A stretch of DNA of 64,000 nt from CAYFFV01 sp964342695 (GCA_964342695.1 CAYFFV010000008.1:1-64000), one strand, 5' to 3'; counted from the first letter of the stretch, positions 1 to 8,533 are shown. Notes: generated by a model from the letters alone, not told the origin. A program made the numbers and translations.

Positions 1-385
1 CGGCCTATAAAACCCTGGCGACGATCGAGAAAGAAGTGGCCGCGGATGAGGCGCGGCACATTTTCTGGGGTCTCGTGTGGTCAGTCCGGTCTCTTCCATG
101 GGGTCTCCTACCTTCGTGGGTGTCTGCGTTGACGATACCAAAGGCGCCACCAAACCGGAACCTGGAAACTTCCGAAAAATGGAGAATATAAATCGTGGAT
201 GGATATATCCATATCCTTGGACCTCTCGCGGTTTTCACTTTTTTTGTTTTCAGGTGGGGGAAAACTCAGACCCGGGGTCGGTTTCCCCGGGGTCAAAAGC
301 AACATTGAATACTTAGGGTAGGTACAAAATCGGGTACATTCTTGGTGCTTGTTCCAACGCAGGAGTAACATACCCCTATAAAATA
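1..385. other. Left-end region without a supported gene
   Basis: The first 120 bases are visibly richer in G+C than the rest of the window. A plus-strand frame is open from base 3 to a TAA at 189-191 (about 62 codons) and could be the tail of a gene cut by the window edge, but I recognise nothing in it. A 14-base palindrome (ATGGATATATCCAT) lies near 198-211. Two copies of CCCGGGGTC occur at 271-279 and 286-294 and could fold into a GC-rich hairpin. No reading frame here has convincing start signals or family motifs. Confidence 0.4.
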
Positions 386-462
386 TGGCGCGCCCTGCAG
401 GATTCGAACCTGCGGCCTCCTGGTTCGTAGCCAGACGCTCTATCCAGCTGAGCTAAGGGCGC
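386..462 (-). tRNA. tRNA-Arg (anticodon ACG)
   Basis: Read on the minus strand, this 77-base segment folds as a full cloverleaf. The 7-bp acceptor stem is GCGCCCT with AGGGCGC. The D arm contains AGCTCAGCTGGATAGAGC. The anticodon stem TCTGG/CCAGG encloses the loop CTACGAA, giving anticodon ACG. The T arm is GCAGG-TTCGAAT-CCTGC. The discriminator base is G and the 3' CCA is encoded in the DNA. An ACG anticodon is normally edited to ICG by TadA and reads CGU, CGC and CGA. The gene is convergent with nothing and lies about 70 bases upstream of the oppositely oriented moaB. Confidence 0.97.
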
Positions 463-531
463 ACAAGAAAACGATTATAGCAACAGGCTTGAAACACGTC
501 ATCAACGTTTATTAATTCACCAGCACTGATT

Positions 532-1035
532 ATGAACCATATAGAGCATCAAAAAGCAGCCCCAGAATCTATAGTCTGTGTCGTTTTGACCATTAGTGAC
601 ACTCGTTCAGAGACTACAGACATGAGCGGAAAACTCATCATTGACCTTTTGACTGCGGCAAAACACAAAATTCTTGAAAAGAAAATCATACGAGACGAGC
701 CCAGTGAGATAACGACCACCCTAAAGCGCGTTCTCAGTAACACCTCCACCCAAGTGGTTATAACAACAGGAGGCACCGGTATTAGTAAACGCGATCAAAC
801 ATATGATGTAATTCGAAAACTCCTAGAAAAACCTATCGATGGTTTTGGTGAATTATTTCGTGCTCTCAGTTATCAGGAAATCGGTTCATCTGCCATGCTT
901 ACGCGGGCCTGTGCTGGTACTGCACTAGGCAAAATATTAATTTCGATTCCTGGTTCTGAAAATGCGGTCCGTTTAGCCATGGAAAAACTCATCTTGCCTG
1001 AACTCGGACACCTTGTCCGTGAAGTTTCTCGATAA
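532..1035 (+). CDS. moaB: Molybdopterin adenylyltransferase, MoaB/MogA family
   Basis: The 167-residue protein belongs to the MoaB/Mog family, which adenylylates molybdopterin before metal insertion in molybdenum cofactor synthesis in the cytoplasm. The family signature TTGGTG sits at about residues 78-83. It is followed by a KRDQTYDV segment and the later SIPGSENAV segment around 138-146 that forms the MPT-binding pocket. Length fits the family (160-190 residues). The next gene, moeA, starts 9 bases after the stop, so the two are an operon for the last two cofactor steps. No strong ribosome-binding site is visible before the ATG. MoaB and MogA cannot be told apart here with certainty. Confidence 0.92.
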   Translation: MNHIEHQKAAPESIVCVVLTISDTRSETTDMSGKLIIDLLTAAKHKILEKKIIRDEPSEITTTLKRVLSNTSTQVVITTGGTGISKRDQTYDVIRKLLEKPIDGFGELFRALSYQEIGSSAMLTRACAGTALGKILISIPGSENAVRLAMEKLILPELGHLVREVSR

Positions 1036-1044
1036 GTCACCAAA

Positions 1045-2268
1045 ATGTGTGCTAATAAGATGCGCCCTTTTCGTCAGACGATAACGCTTACCGAAGCGTT
1101 AGAAATCATTATTGAAAATGCGCGTCCTATTACCAACACTGAACTAGTACAACTTGCTCGTGCCAACGGTAGAGTTCTAGCGGAAGATGTTCAATCTTTG
1201 GTAGATGTTCCTCCGTTCGACAGGGCGGCCATGGATGGCTATGCAATCATAGCCGCAGACGCTGGTGACGCTTCACCTGACAACCCTTGTGTGCTTCAGT
1301 CCATCGAAACGGTGCATACAGGAAATCAGCCCACACAAAAAATACAACCGGGAACTTGCACTGAAATCGCAACCGGTGCTCCGATACCTGACGGCGCCGA
1401 TGCAGTTATCATGGTTGAACAAACTGAACAAAGTTCCCACGGCTCCGTAAAAATCCTTGCCGCCGTTAAGCCACAACAAAATATCGGACAGCGCGGAGCC
1501 GACATAAAGATTCACGAGGTCATTTTAAAACAAGGAGATCGTCTGACCCCGAGTCGTCTCGGAGCAATCGCAGCGTTAGGCATAAAAGAAGTCGAAGTAT
1601 TCGTCCGTCCAGTGGTCACAATTTTTTCAACAGGAAACGAAATTGTTCCTCCAGGTCAACCGTTACGTACAGGACAAATCTACGACATTAATCGCTTCAC
1701 ACTCGGCGCTGTCATCGAAGAACATGGCGGACAAGTCAAGCACCAGCCAACATCAATCGATACTCTTGAATCTCTTACAGCATCCATCAATGCCTGCGCT
1801 GACAGCGACATATTCGTACTTTCAGGAGGAAGTTCAGTCGGTGAACGGGACCTTACCGTCGATGCAATCAAGCAGCTTGGAACAGTCTTGTTTCACGGCG
1901 TCGCGGTAAAACCTGGAAAACCAACCGTATTCGGTCGTATTGGCGACGCCCCAGTCTTTGGGATGCCAGGTTATCCTACGTCCTGCCTCTCGAACGCCTA
2001 CATGCTATTGGTGCCGTTGCTACGTCGAAGAGCGCGACTACCAGAACACAAGGCACGCGTGATATCAGCAACATTATCTAAAACTGTTTTCTCGACCCGG
2101 GGTCGGCATCAGTTTTATCCTGTAAAAGTAGTAGAGGGTGAAGCTATACCTGCATTTCGAGCTTCCGGAAACATTACAAGCATGTCAAAGGCTGATGGCT
2201 TTATCGAAATAGCCTCAGAGACAGAAACCCTAGAAAAAGGATCAATCGTAGACGTAACATTTTTTTAA
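1045..2268 (+). CDS. moeA: Molybdopterin molybdenumtransferase MoeA
   Basis: This 407-residue protein matches MoeA, which inserts molybdate into adenylylated molybdopterin. The N-terminal signature VPPFDRAAMDGYA (about 55-67) is characteristic. The central MoCF-binding domain has the STGNEIVPPG segment near 195 and the SGGSSVGERD segment near 260. The GMPGYPTSC motif near 310 contributes to the active site, and a C-terminal beta-barrel domain IV follows. Length is normal for the family (about 400). The start at 1045 is an ATG 9 bases after moaB; a second ATG five codons later (MRPFRQ) is also possible. Both genes are probably co-transcribed to serve molybdoenzymes located elsewhere. Confidence 0.94.
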   Translation: MCANKMRPFRQTITLTEALEIIIENARPITNTELVQLARANGRVLAEDVQSLVDVPPFDRAAMDGYAIIAADAGDASPDNPCVLQSIETVHTGNQPTQKIQPGTCTEIATGAPIPDGADAVIMVEQTEQSSHGSVKILAAVKPQQNIGQRGADIKIHEVILKQGDRLTPSRLGAIAALGIKEVEVFVRPVVTIFSTGNEIVPPGQPLRTGQIYDINRFTLGAVIEEHGGQVKHQPTSIDTLESLTASINACADSDIFVLSGGSSVGERDLTVDAIKQLGTVLFHGVAVKPGKPTVFGRIGDAPVFGMPGYPTSCLSNAYMLLVPLLRRRARLPEHKARVISATLSKTVFSTRGRHQFYPVKVVEGEAIPAFRASGNITSMSKADGFIEIASETETLEKGSIVDVTFF

Positions 2269-2309
2269 TGACACACAGCTGAATGAGGCCAAGCTCTTTT
2301 CAGCGGCGT

Positions 2310-2852
2310 CTAATTTTGCGAAATCATATCGCTCGAAACGGGTTTTTCTGAATTCTGAGAACCACTAGTTTTTTTAAGAATCTTTTGACGACGTTCTAAT
2401 TCCTGACTCCATTCAAGTTCAAGTTCATCAGCAGTGTGCAAATCAAAATTTCCGGCTTGAACATCATAAGTCCCTCGAAATTCAGAATGACAGCGATAAC
2501 AGACCGTAATCTCACCAAGTAATTGATATACGATGAGATCAATTAAAGCGGCAGCGCCAAGCACTCCAAAAGCTATCACGACTAATTCATACCAGAGAAA
2601 TACAGCACTTATCAGACTGGCCATTACAACTACCAGCAGACCAATCTGAGGATCAAAATCCTTTCGCCGGTAAAAATCCGTTCCCTCACATTGTGGGCAT
2701 CGGTCAACAAGATGATCGTTTTCTAGATTCTCGCTGAACGATATCGTGATCAAATACTGACAAGCCCCACAGTGAACTTCGTTCGGTGCGTTTACCGCCT
2801 TTAGAGGAAGAGCACTTTGGCAATTAGGGCATTTCAGGGTGACTTCCATCAC
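2310..2852 (-). CDS. Zinc-ribbon membrane protein of unknown function
   Basis: I do not recognise this 180-residue protein. It opens with a CPNCQ...CGAC zinc-ribbon (about residues 8-35). A second CPQC pair near residue 53 may pair with the CYRC pair near 117. Between them lie one long or two short hydrophobic segments (about 72-112). The C-terminal part is hydrophilic, with a glutamate-rich EELELEW-like region and a Ser/Lys-rich tail. The start codon overlaps the stop of the upstream membrane protein gene by four bases (ATGA), so the pair is translationally coupled and probably forms one membrane assembly. Confidence 0.8.
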   Translation of the reverse strand: MMEVTLKCPNCQSALPLKAVNAPNEVHCGACQYLITISFSENLENDHLVDRCPQCEGTDFYRRKDFDPQIGLLVVVMASLISAVFLWYELVVIAFGVLGAAALIDLIVYQLLGEITVCYRCHSEFRGTYDVQAGNFDLHTADELELEWSQELERRQKILKKTSGSQNSEKPVSSDMISQN

Positions 2853-3655
2853 AGAGGAATTCTTATCGTTATTAAGAGATATTTTGCCAATACTTCACCT
2901 ACAATGACCGTAAAAAAATCTACATAAAGAATACCGGTTGCTGATTGGGTCGAACGAATTTTCGCAGTCTCCCAAGTTAAAAACGCAAGTACTAAGGGGC
3001 CAACTAAACCAAAAAGTACACGTTGCCAAAGAAACACTCCGTCAAGAGACCAAACATACTGAACAAAAGTCGCCCCGGAAGGAGCCTGCCAACTTGTCAG
3101 AGCAACCCAGAGCACAAAAATTACTACAAAAATTCTCAAGAATGTCGACACGATATGAAACTTAACCATGGCCTGTAGCAGTGATACATCCATGGATGGA
3201 AGAACCAGATACCAATGCCCCAAGATCATGGCTGTACAGGAACCTCCCAAGAGAGCCGCCGACGAAATGAAACTAGCCACTGTAACGACTGGGGAAACAC
3301 CTTGGTCTATTGCGGAAAGCGCTACCCCTTGGCAAAGGAGCGCGACAACACCACTTACAAGACTGCCCCATAAAAAAAAGGGTCTTATCCGAGCTAAAAC
3401 CCTTCCGATGGTTGCCCAATAGATTACGATCGACCCGGCAGAAACCGCGAGAGAAGCCAGACCAAAATTGTAAAGCCCTGACGTAATACTTATTGGTGTT
3501 TCTGGTCGCATGGCCAGTGCGATTAGCAAGAGCGCTCCCGCGAGGCCTGCATTAAAACGGAAAAATTTTATCCCTGCCGATTCACCAACTAGGATTAACG
3601 TACCTGTAATACCGATCCCAAGATGCGCTAGAAATAAAAATAAGACGGAAGACAT
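2849..3655 (-). CDS. Polytopic membrane protein of unknown function
   Basis: The 268-residue protein is almost entirely hydrophobic with about eight predicted membrane segments. A glycine-rich first segment starts at residue 5, and a GHWYLVLPSM stretch near residue 145 stands out as a possible functional motif because it places His and Trp next to a helix. No transporter or respiratory family signature is certain. It is upstream of, and overlaps by four bases, the zinc-ribbon gene ending at 2310, so both are one transcript. A role in redox or metal handling in the membrane would be a guess. Start is the ATG at 3655; no better alternative is visible. Confidence 0.8.
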   Translation of the reverse strand: MSSVLFLFLAHLGIGITGTLILVGESAGIKFFRFNAGLAGALLLIALAMRPETPISITSGLYNFGLASLAVSAGSIVIYWATIGRVLARIRPFFLWGSLVSGVVALLCQGVALSAIDQGVSPVVTVASFISSAALLGGSCTAMILGHWYLVLPSMDVSLLQAMVKFHIVSTFLRIFVVIFVLWVALTSWQAPSGATFVQYVWSLDGVFLWQRVLFGLVGPLVLAFLTWETAKIRSTQSATGILYVDFFTVIVGEVLAKYLLITIRIPL

Positions 3656-3752
3656 GTGGCCAAGAGGATTAAGAGAGAGGAAAAATCAAAACACCTTTGC
3701 AATAAAGGGTCGTCAGCTTCCTCCTCTCTCACAGAACCTAAATTTTTAACAT

Positions 3753-4352
3753 TTAACCAAGACGTCTATTTACTTCATCCCAGTTGATTACATTTAACCA
3801 TGCTCCGATGTAATCTGGGCGCCTATTTTGATAATTGAGATAGTAGGCGTGTTCCCAAACATCAACACCGAGTATTGGAGTCTTTCCCTCCATCAAGGGC
3901 GTGTCCTGGTTTGGGGTACTCTCGATAGTTAAAGATGATCCTGCATCGATCAACCATGCCCATCCGCTTCCAAACCGAGTCGCTCCAGCGTTAGTTAGCT
4001 GCGCCTTGAAATCATCATAAGACCCAAACGAAGAATTAATAGCATCTGCAACTTTTCCAGTCGGCAGGCCACCTCCATTGGGTGACATCACCTGCCAAAA
4101 CAGAGTGTGATTGGCATGCCCACCACCGTTGTTTCGAACCGCACCCCGAATAGCCTCAGGAATACTACCGAGATCACTCACAAGATCCTCAATAGATTTG
4201 TCCGACAATTCAGGATGTGCCTCAAGCGCAGCATTTAATTTGGCAATGTAAGTTGCATGATGTTTATCGTGATGAATGCGCATTGTTAACTCATCTATAT
4301 GGGGTTCTAATGCATTGTAATCGTACGGTAATGGCGGCAATTCGTAAGCCAT
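3753..4352 (-). CDS. sodA: Superoxide dismutase, Fe/Mn family
   Basis: The 199-residue enzyme converts superoxide to oxygen and hydrogen peroxide. All four metal ligands are visible: His27 in RIHHDKHHATY, the His of GGHANHTLFW near residue 82, and Asp and His in DVWEHAYYLNY near 163-167. The GGHANHTLFW sequence and the NNGGG stretch lean toward Mn or cambialistic enzymes, but metal cannot be decided by eye. There is no signal peptide, so it acts in the cytoplasm. A very strong Shine-Dalgarno (AAGGAGG) lies seven bases before the ATG. The gene follows nadA by 15 bases on the same strand and is likely co-transcribed with it. Confidence 0.97.
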   Translation of the reverse strand: MAYELPPLPYDYNALEPHIDELTMRIHHDKHHATYIAKLNAALEAHPELSDKSIEDLVSDLGSIPEAIRGAVRNNGGGHANHTLFWQVMSPNGGGLPTGKVADAINSSFGSYDDFKAQLTNAGATRFGSGWAWLIDAGSSLTIESTPNQDTPLMEGKTPILGVDVWEHAYYLNYQNRRPDYIGAWLNVINWDEVNRRLG

Positions 4353-4367
4353 AAAATCCTCCTTAAC

Positions 4368-5498
4368 TTAGTGAATTTCAAGCATTCTGTCGAGCGCGAC
4401 GCGCGCCCATTCCTTATCTTGATCTGGAACAACGATACGGTTATGAATATTTCCGTCACATAAACCTTCGAGTACCCAGAGAAGATGATTCGGGGAAACA
4501 CGGAACATGGTGGAACATAAACAACCTATTGGATCAAGTGTCATGACTGTTCGACCAGGTAACATATCCTGCGACAAACGGTTAACTAAATGAATCTCTG
4601 TTCCTACAGCCCATAGAGATCCTTCAGGACTGTTTCTTATTTGCTGAATGATGTATTCAGTTGAACCCGAATCGTCCGCTGCCTGCACGACATCCCATGT
4701 ACATTCTGGATGCACAATAATGCGCGCCTCCGGATGATTGGAGCGAATACTGTCTATTTGCTGGACACTAAAACGAGTATGTACAGAACAATGGCCTTTC
4801 CATAAAATAAGGCGCGCTGCCTGTACAGCCTCCTCTGAGAGTCCCCCATTTGGAAGATCAGGATCCCACACGACCATTTGAGATAATGGAATTCCCATTT
4901 TGAAAGCAGTGTTTCTCCCAAGGTGTTGGTCCGGTAAAAACAACACTTTTTCGCCACCCTGCCAAGCCCACCGTAAAGTTGCCTCTGCATTACTTGATGT
5001 GCAGACAACACCTTCACGGGCTCCACAAAACCCCTTAATCGAAGCGGCAGAGTTTATGTAAGTCACAGGAACAACGTTCGTAACCCCCATTTCCTGTAAT
5101 TCTTCCCAGCATAGCTTGAGCTGATCGGCTTCTGCCATGTCAGCCATCGAGCATCCAGCAGCTAAATCTGGAAGAATGACCTGCTGGTCTTCACCGCTTA
5201 AAATATCAGCGCTCTCAGCCATGAAGTGAACGCCACAAAAAACGATGAACTCCGCTTCTTTCCGTTCTGCCGCTTGGCGAGCCAGCTTAAAGGAATCACC
5301 TGTACGATCAGCGAATTTAATCACTTCATCACGCTGATAATGATGGCCAAGAATAAGAAGCCGAGAACCTAAGGCTTCGCGCGCAATCATTAAGCGCTTT
5401 TCCATCTCGTCTTCCGATAAGCCTAAGTATTTATCTGGAAGAACCTGTGCTCCTGCTATCGAAGCGTCCTCGGCGGCCGAAATTAAAGTGTCATTCAT
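4368..5498 (-). CDS. nadA: Quinolinate synthase A
   Basis: The 376-residue protein is NadA, which condenses iminoaspartate with dihydroxyacetone phosphate to quinolinate in NAD synthesis. Visible family features include ILGHHYQRDEV near residue 50, the GCSMADM cysteine near 134, the VCTSSNA cysteine near 188 and a further Cys in DPIGCLCSTM near 325, which together hold the oxygen-labile 4Fe-4S cluster. The DQHLGRN motif near 210 binds substrate. Length fits the longer bacterial NadA type. NadB and NadC are not in the window. Its downstream partner sodA could protect the cluster from superoxide. Confidence 0.96.
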   Translation of the reverse strand: MNDTLISAAEDASIAGAQVLPDKYLGLSEDEMEKRLMIAREALGSRLLILGHHYQRDEVIKFADRTGDSFKLARQAAERKEAEFIVFCGVHFMAESADILSGEDQQVILPDLAAGCSMADMAEADQLKLCWEELQEMGVTNVVPVTYINSAASIKGFCGAREGVVCTSSNAEATLRWAWQGGEKVLFLPDQHLGRNTAFKMGIPLSQMVVWDPDLPNGGLSEEAVQAARLILWKGHCSVHTRFSVQQIDSIRSNHPEARIIVHPECTWDVVQAADDSGSTEYIIQQIRNSPEGSLWAVGTEIHLVNRLSQDMLPGRTVMTLDPIGCLCSTMFRVSPNHLLWVLEGLCDGNIHNRIVVPDQDKEWARVALDRMLEIH

Positions 5499-5601
5499 TT
5501 TGATTGTGAATATTTTCTCAAGCTATAAACATTAAAAAGTCAAATTCCAAAACCTGAAATTCTAGCGCCTCAGGAAAGAAATTTGACCGTCACTTAGTTT
5601 A

Positions 5602-6705
5602 CTACACTGTAGGCATCGAGACGACGTTGTAAAGAGTATCTCGCTCAACTGGCACGCGCCCCGCAATTTTTATCAAACTGCTAATCTCTCCAGGAGTCAT
5701 CGCTTCTGGAGTACGAGCACCTGCCATATGATAGATTCGTTCCTCTTGAACTGTCCCATCAAGATCATCAACACCAAACCACAACGAAGTCTGCGCAACC
5801 TCAACTCCTGTCGCAATCCAAAACGCCTTAATGTGTGGAATATTGTCAACCATTAACCGAGCGACGGCATGGACACGAAGCGTGTCTGCGGCTGTAGGTG
5901 CAGGAAGCTTCTGCAATTGGTTATTGTCTGGGTGAAAGGCAAGAGGAATAAACGCCTGAAATCCACCAGTTTCTTCCTGCAAAGAACGAGCTTGCAACAT
6001 ATGATCAACACGTTCGGCATTCGTTTCGATATGTCCATAAAGCATCGTTACATTTGACCTTAGACCTAGGTCATGAGCAATCCTGTGAATTTGTAACCAC
6101 CGTTCTCCATCGCATTTATCATGACAGATCTTTTGCCGTACGCGTTTCGAAAACACCTCAGCACCACCACCCGGTAGCGAATCCAGTCCAGCATCAATTA
6201 ACTCGCGCAAAATTTGTTCGTCAGTTTTCCCATATAAATCAGCGAAAAAAGCTATCTCAACTGCCGTAAAACACTTAAGATGGATATCGGGTTTAATCCT
6301 TTTGAAACCACGGAGTAATTCCAAATAGTATTCCCACGGTAAATCTGGGTGTAATCCATTGACGACATGTACTTCCGTAAGCGGTTGATCGATACGTTCC
6401 TTTAATTTGTCCCAAGCCTGCTCTAAAGTCATCGTGTACGCACCATCATCACCAGGCTGTAATCTCGCAAACGCGCAAAACATGCAACTTGCCACACAAA
6501 CGTTAGTCGCCTCTAGTCGAATGTTATGGTTAAAGAATGTGTGGGAACCGTGGCGCCTCTCGCGATCCATGTTGGCAAGCCAACCTAACGCAAACAAATC
6601 ATCGCAGTCGAAGAGACGCAGGCCGTCATCTAGATCAAGACGCTCTCCTTCCTTGACCTTATCGACCACGTCACGTAATCCAAGCGTGGCAAGGCGTTCG
6701 TACAT
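5602..6705 (-). CDS. mqnE: Aminofutalosine synthase (radical SAM, menaquinone synthesis)
   Basis: This 367-residue radical-SAM enzyme fits MqnE, which builds 6-amino-6-deoxyfutalosine from 3-enolpyruvyl-benzoate and SAM in the futalosine route to menaquinone. The CxxxCxxC cluster motif is CVASCMFC (about residues 70-77), preceded by HNIRLEATNV. The segment EVHVVNGLHPDLPWEYYL near 115-132 and the FTAVEI and SLPGGGAEVF segments are typical of MqnE rather than MqnC. The gene lies 26 bases downstream of yjbQ on the same strand. The later pathway enzyme MqnD is encoded at 10540 on the same strand, on the other side of the B12 block. Confidence 0.92.
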   Translation of the reverse strand: MYERLATLGLRDVVDKVKEGERLDLDDGLRLFDCDDLFALGWLANMDRERRHGSHTFFNHNIRLEATNVCVASCMFCAFARLQPGDDGAYTMTLEQAWDKLKERIDQPLTEVHVVNGLHPDLPWEYYLELLRGFKRIKPDIHLKCFTAVEIAFFADLYGKTDEQILRELIDAGLDSLPGGGAEVFSKRVRQKICHDKCDGERWLQIHRIAHDLGLRSNVTMLYGHIETNAERVDHMLQARSLQEETGGFQAFIPLAFHPDNNQLQKLPAPTAADTLRVHAVARLMVDNIPHIKAFWIATGVEVAQTSLWFGVDDLDGTVQEERIYHMAGARTPEAMTPGEISSLIKIAGRVPVERDTLYNVVSMPTV

Positions 6706-6731
6706 AATATTTAAAGAGAAAAACTAAAGAA

Positions 6732-7235
6732 TCAGGCGATACCCCAAGCCTGCACTCTTAAAGTCCTGGCACGTGGACCGTCGAGCTCAGCCATAAGCAC
6801 TCGCTGCCACTGACCCAACACAATTTCTCCTCCACTTACTTGAAGGGTAAGACTATGACCGAGTAGTAACGCTCGAAGATGGGAATCCGCATTCATGCGA
6901 TCACAATCGGAATGATTGGGATCGTTGTGCATCCACTCTTCGTCACGCGCAACCGTTTGCTCAAGAAAACGGCGAATGTCCGATAGTAATGCAGACTGAA
7001 ATTCACTAATAAAGATTGTGCAGGTTGTATGCAAAGACCACAGGCTTACGATACCCTCACTAATTCGAAGGCGCCGCACCAACGACATAATCTTATCGGT
7101 TAGATCGACCACTTCAATACGTTCATCAGTGGAGATTAATAATGTCTCACCATGAATCATGAGACCACCTGAGGTTGTCGAACTTACGTCAGAAACAGGT
7201 GTCTCTCTTACGGTAACGGTGGAACTCTTACTCAT
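6732..7235 (-). CDS. yjbQ: YjbQ family protein (UPF0047)
   Basis: The 167-residue protein belongs to the YjbQ/UPF0047 family, a small trimeric enzyme family reported to have thiamine-phosphate synthase side activity but whose main role is unclear. Family marks are SLHTTCTIFISEF near residue 66, the HNDPNHSDCDRMNADSHLRA stretch with its conserved His and Asp residues near 102-121, and the C-terminal GQWQRVLMAELDGPR segment. The N-terminal 25 residues are Ser/Thr/Val-rich and longer than the usual start, so translation may begin at the ATG of MIHGETL. It sits directly upstream of mqnE. Confidence 0.88.
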   Translation of the reverse strand: MSKSSTVTVRETPVSDVSSTTSGGLMIHGETLLISTDERIEVVDLTDKIMSLVRRLRISEGIVSLWSLHTTCTIFISEFQSALLSDIRRFLEQTVARDEEWMHNDPNHSDCDRMNADSHLRALLLGHSLTLQVSGGEIVLGQWQRVLMAELDGPRARTLRVQAWGIA

Positions 7236-7408
7236 GCAATCCTCTCGCCAGGTGGCAAAACCTTGGAAAATGTAGGTGCTCCTAAAAATAATAACTACAA
7301 CCTTCTATGTTAAGCCAATAGAGACACGTACGCAACAGTCAACCGTATCTTGTCTATGGTTCAATCCACAAGAGAGCGCCATCGACTATACTGACACTGC
7401 AAGTCGAT
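7236..7408. promoter_or_regulatory. Divergent intergenic region with candidate btu promoter
   Basis: No gene is visible between yjbQ (minus) and the cobalamin riboswitch (plus). A TATACT hexamer at 7387-7392 could be the -10 element for the riboswitch transcript, since it lies about 15-20 bases before the conserved core. No good -35 hexamer is seen at the right distance. A 13-base sequence starting at 7270 recurs at 10460, just after btuF. Confidence 0.3.
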
Positions 7409-7640
7409 ATCCCCTTTGACCATGGGAAGTGGGTGGAAGACCCACACGGTCCCGCCACTGTAAGCGGGTTTTAAAACGGGCTGCCGTACAAATATACCAG
7501 CCACTATGCGAAGCGCATAGGAAGGCTATCCCGTTCTAATTAGCCCCGTAAGTCAGGAGACCAGGCCAACGGGAAACCTCTCAGGAGTTGCCAGGGAAAA
7601 CCCTAAGCAACCTGAAAATGGCGCGGTATGACGCCTAAAG
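7405..7640 (+). ncRNA. Cobalamin riboswitch
   Basis: The conserved elements appear in the right order. GGGAAGTGGGTGGAAGACCC is followed by ACGGTCCCGCCACTGTAAGC, a variable arm with CTATGCG-aa-GCGCATAGGAAGG, and the B12 box AGCCCCGTAAGTCAGGAGAC-like stretch at about 7542-7562. Downstream, a strong hairpin with arms CAGG-GTTGC-AGGG (7582-7595) and CCCT-GCAAC-CCTG (7601-7614), then GGCG/CGCC (7620-7635), may form the expression platform. An AGGAGG at about 7639-7644 lies just after it and could be the sequestered ribosome-binding site. It precedes the vitamin B12 import genes, as expected for adenosylcobalamin-type control. Confidence 0.93.
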
Positions 7641-7652
7641 GAGGCCAATCTT

Positions 7653-7727
7653 TTGTTAGTCACTCAAATTTTCTTTTTTTTAATAGCAGAACAGACACCG
7701 TTTAGAGGGAGATCAAGACCTTGCTAA
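7653..7727 (+). CDS. Possible 24-codon leader ORF after the riboswitch
   Basis: An AGGAGG lies eight bases before a TTG at 7653, giving a 24-codon frame that ends in TAA at 7725-7727 and overlaps the TTG start of the ATPase gene. The peptide begins with a hydrophobic stretch (LLVTQIFFFLIAEQ). It could be a leader that couples riboswitch control to the ATPase, the remnant of a deleted gene such as an outer-membrane receptor, or chance. Only the position and the strong ribosome-binding site support it. Confidence 0.25.
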   Translation: MLVTQIFFFLIAEQTPFRGRSRPC

Positions 7728-8533
7728 ATTGTGAAAATATTTCATTTTGCTACGAATCAAAGACTGTTTTGCGTGAAATATCTCTTCGAATTCGCCGAGG
7801 AGAACGAACTGCTGTTTTGGGACCAAACGGTTCAGGAAAAACAACTTTACTGGGTCTATTCGGCGGACTTCTTAAACCAAAAAACGGGCGTATAACTCTA
7901 TCTGGTATTGATCTTGCCGATATGTCTCCGACTCAAATCGCCCGCCGACTAGCCATCGTCCCGCAAGAAACTAGACTCACATTTGATTATTCTGTCCTTC
8001 AGATGACGCTCATGGGACGATACCCTCATCTTAAACGGTTTGAACACGAGGGACTTGATGATTATAAGATCGCTCGTGAAGCATTAGCCGCCACAGGAAT
8101 ATCCCAGCTTGAAGACCGTAGTTATAAAACACTTAGCGGCGGCGAAAAACAACGAGTAGTCATTGCAAGTGCGTTAACTCAATTGTGGCAACTGAAAGAC
8201 TCTCAAAAACCTAGTCCAAACGAAGGACTTCTTCTATTGGACGAACCGACGGCTTCACTTGATATCGGCTATCAACTGGACATAATCAAGGCACTTCTGA
8301 TCTTGAACGAAAATCACAAAACCACCCTTGTGATATCAACCCATGATTTGGGCCTGGCTGCCAGGTTATCTGACGAAATTATCATGATACGTCACGGTCG
8401 CCTGCTTGCAACAGGACCTACTGAAAACACTTTAACAAGAGAAACCATTCGCGATTTATACGACATTGAGGCGGAAGTGCATCGCAATCAAGAAACAGGC
8501 CACCTGATGGTCGTTCCATTAGCAAGGAAATGA
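7721..8533 (+). CDS. btuD: Vitamin B12 ABC transporter ATP-binding protein
   Basis: The 270-residue protein is the nucleotide-binding subunit of an iron-siderophore/B12-type importer. Walker A is GPNGSGKTT (about residues 34-42), the signature is LSGGEKQRVVIASAL near 137-151, and Walker B is LLLLDEPTASLD near 177-188. The Q-loop VPQET is present. The start is a TTG at 7721 with AGAGGGAG just upstream; no in-frame ATG fits the conserved N terminus. It is the first full gene after the cobalamin riboswitch and is followed by the permease and the binding protein, which supports B12 over siderophore as the substrate. Confidence 0.9.
   Translation: MLNCENISFCYESKTVLREISLRIRRGERTAVLGPNGSGKTTLLGLFGGLLKPKNGRITLSGIDLADMSPTQIARRLAIVPQETRLTFDYSVLQMTLMGRYPHLKRFEHEGLDDYKIAREALAATGISQLEDRSYKTLSGGEKQRVVIASALTQLWQLKDSQKPSPNEGLLLLDEPTASLDIGYQLDIIKALLILNENHKTTLVISTHDLGLAARLSDEIIMIRHGRLLATGPTENTLTRETIRDLYDIEAEVHRNQETGHLMVVPLARK

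Noticed and set aside
108..371. Minus-strand open frame of 87 codons at the left end
   Set aside because: No start signal, no recognisable family, unusual composition; overlaps other open frames in the same region.
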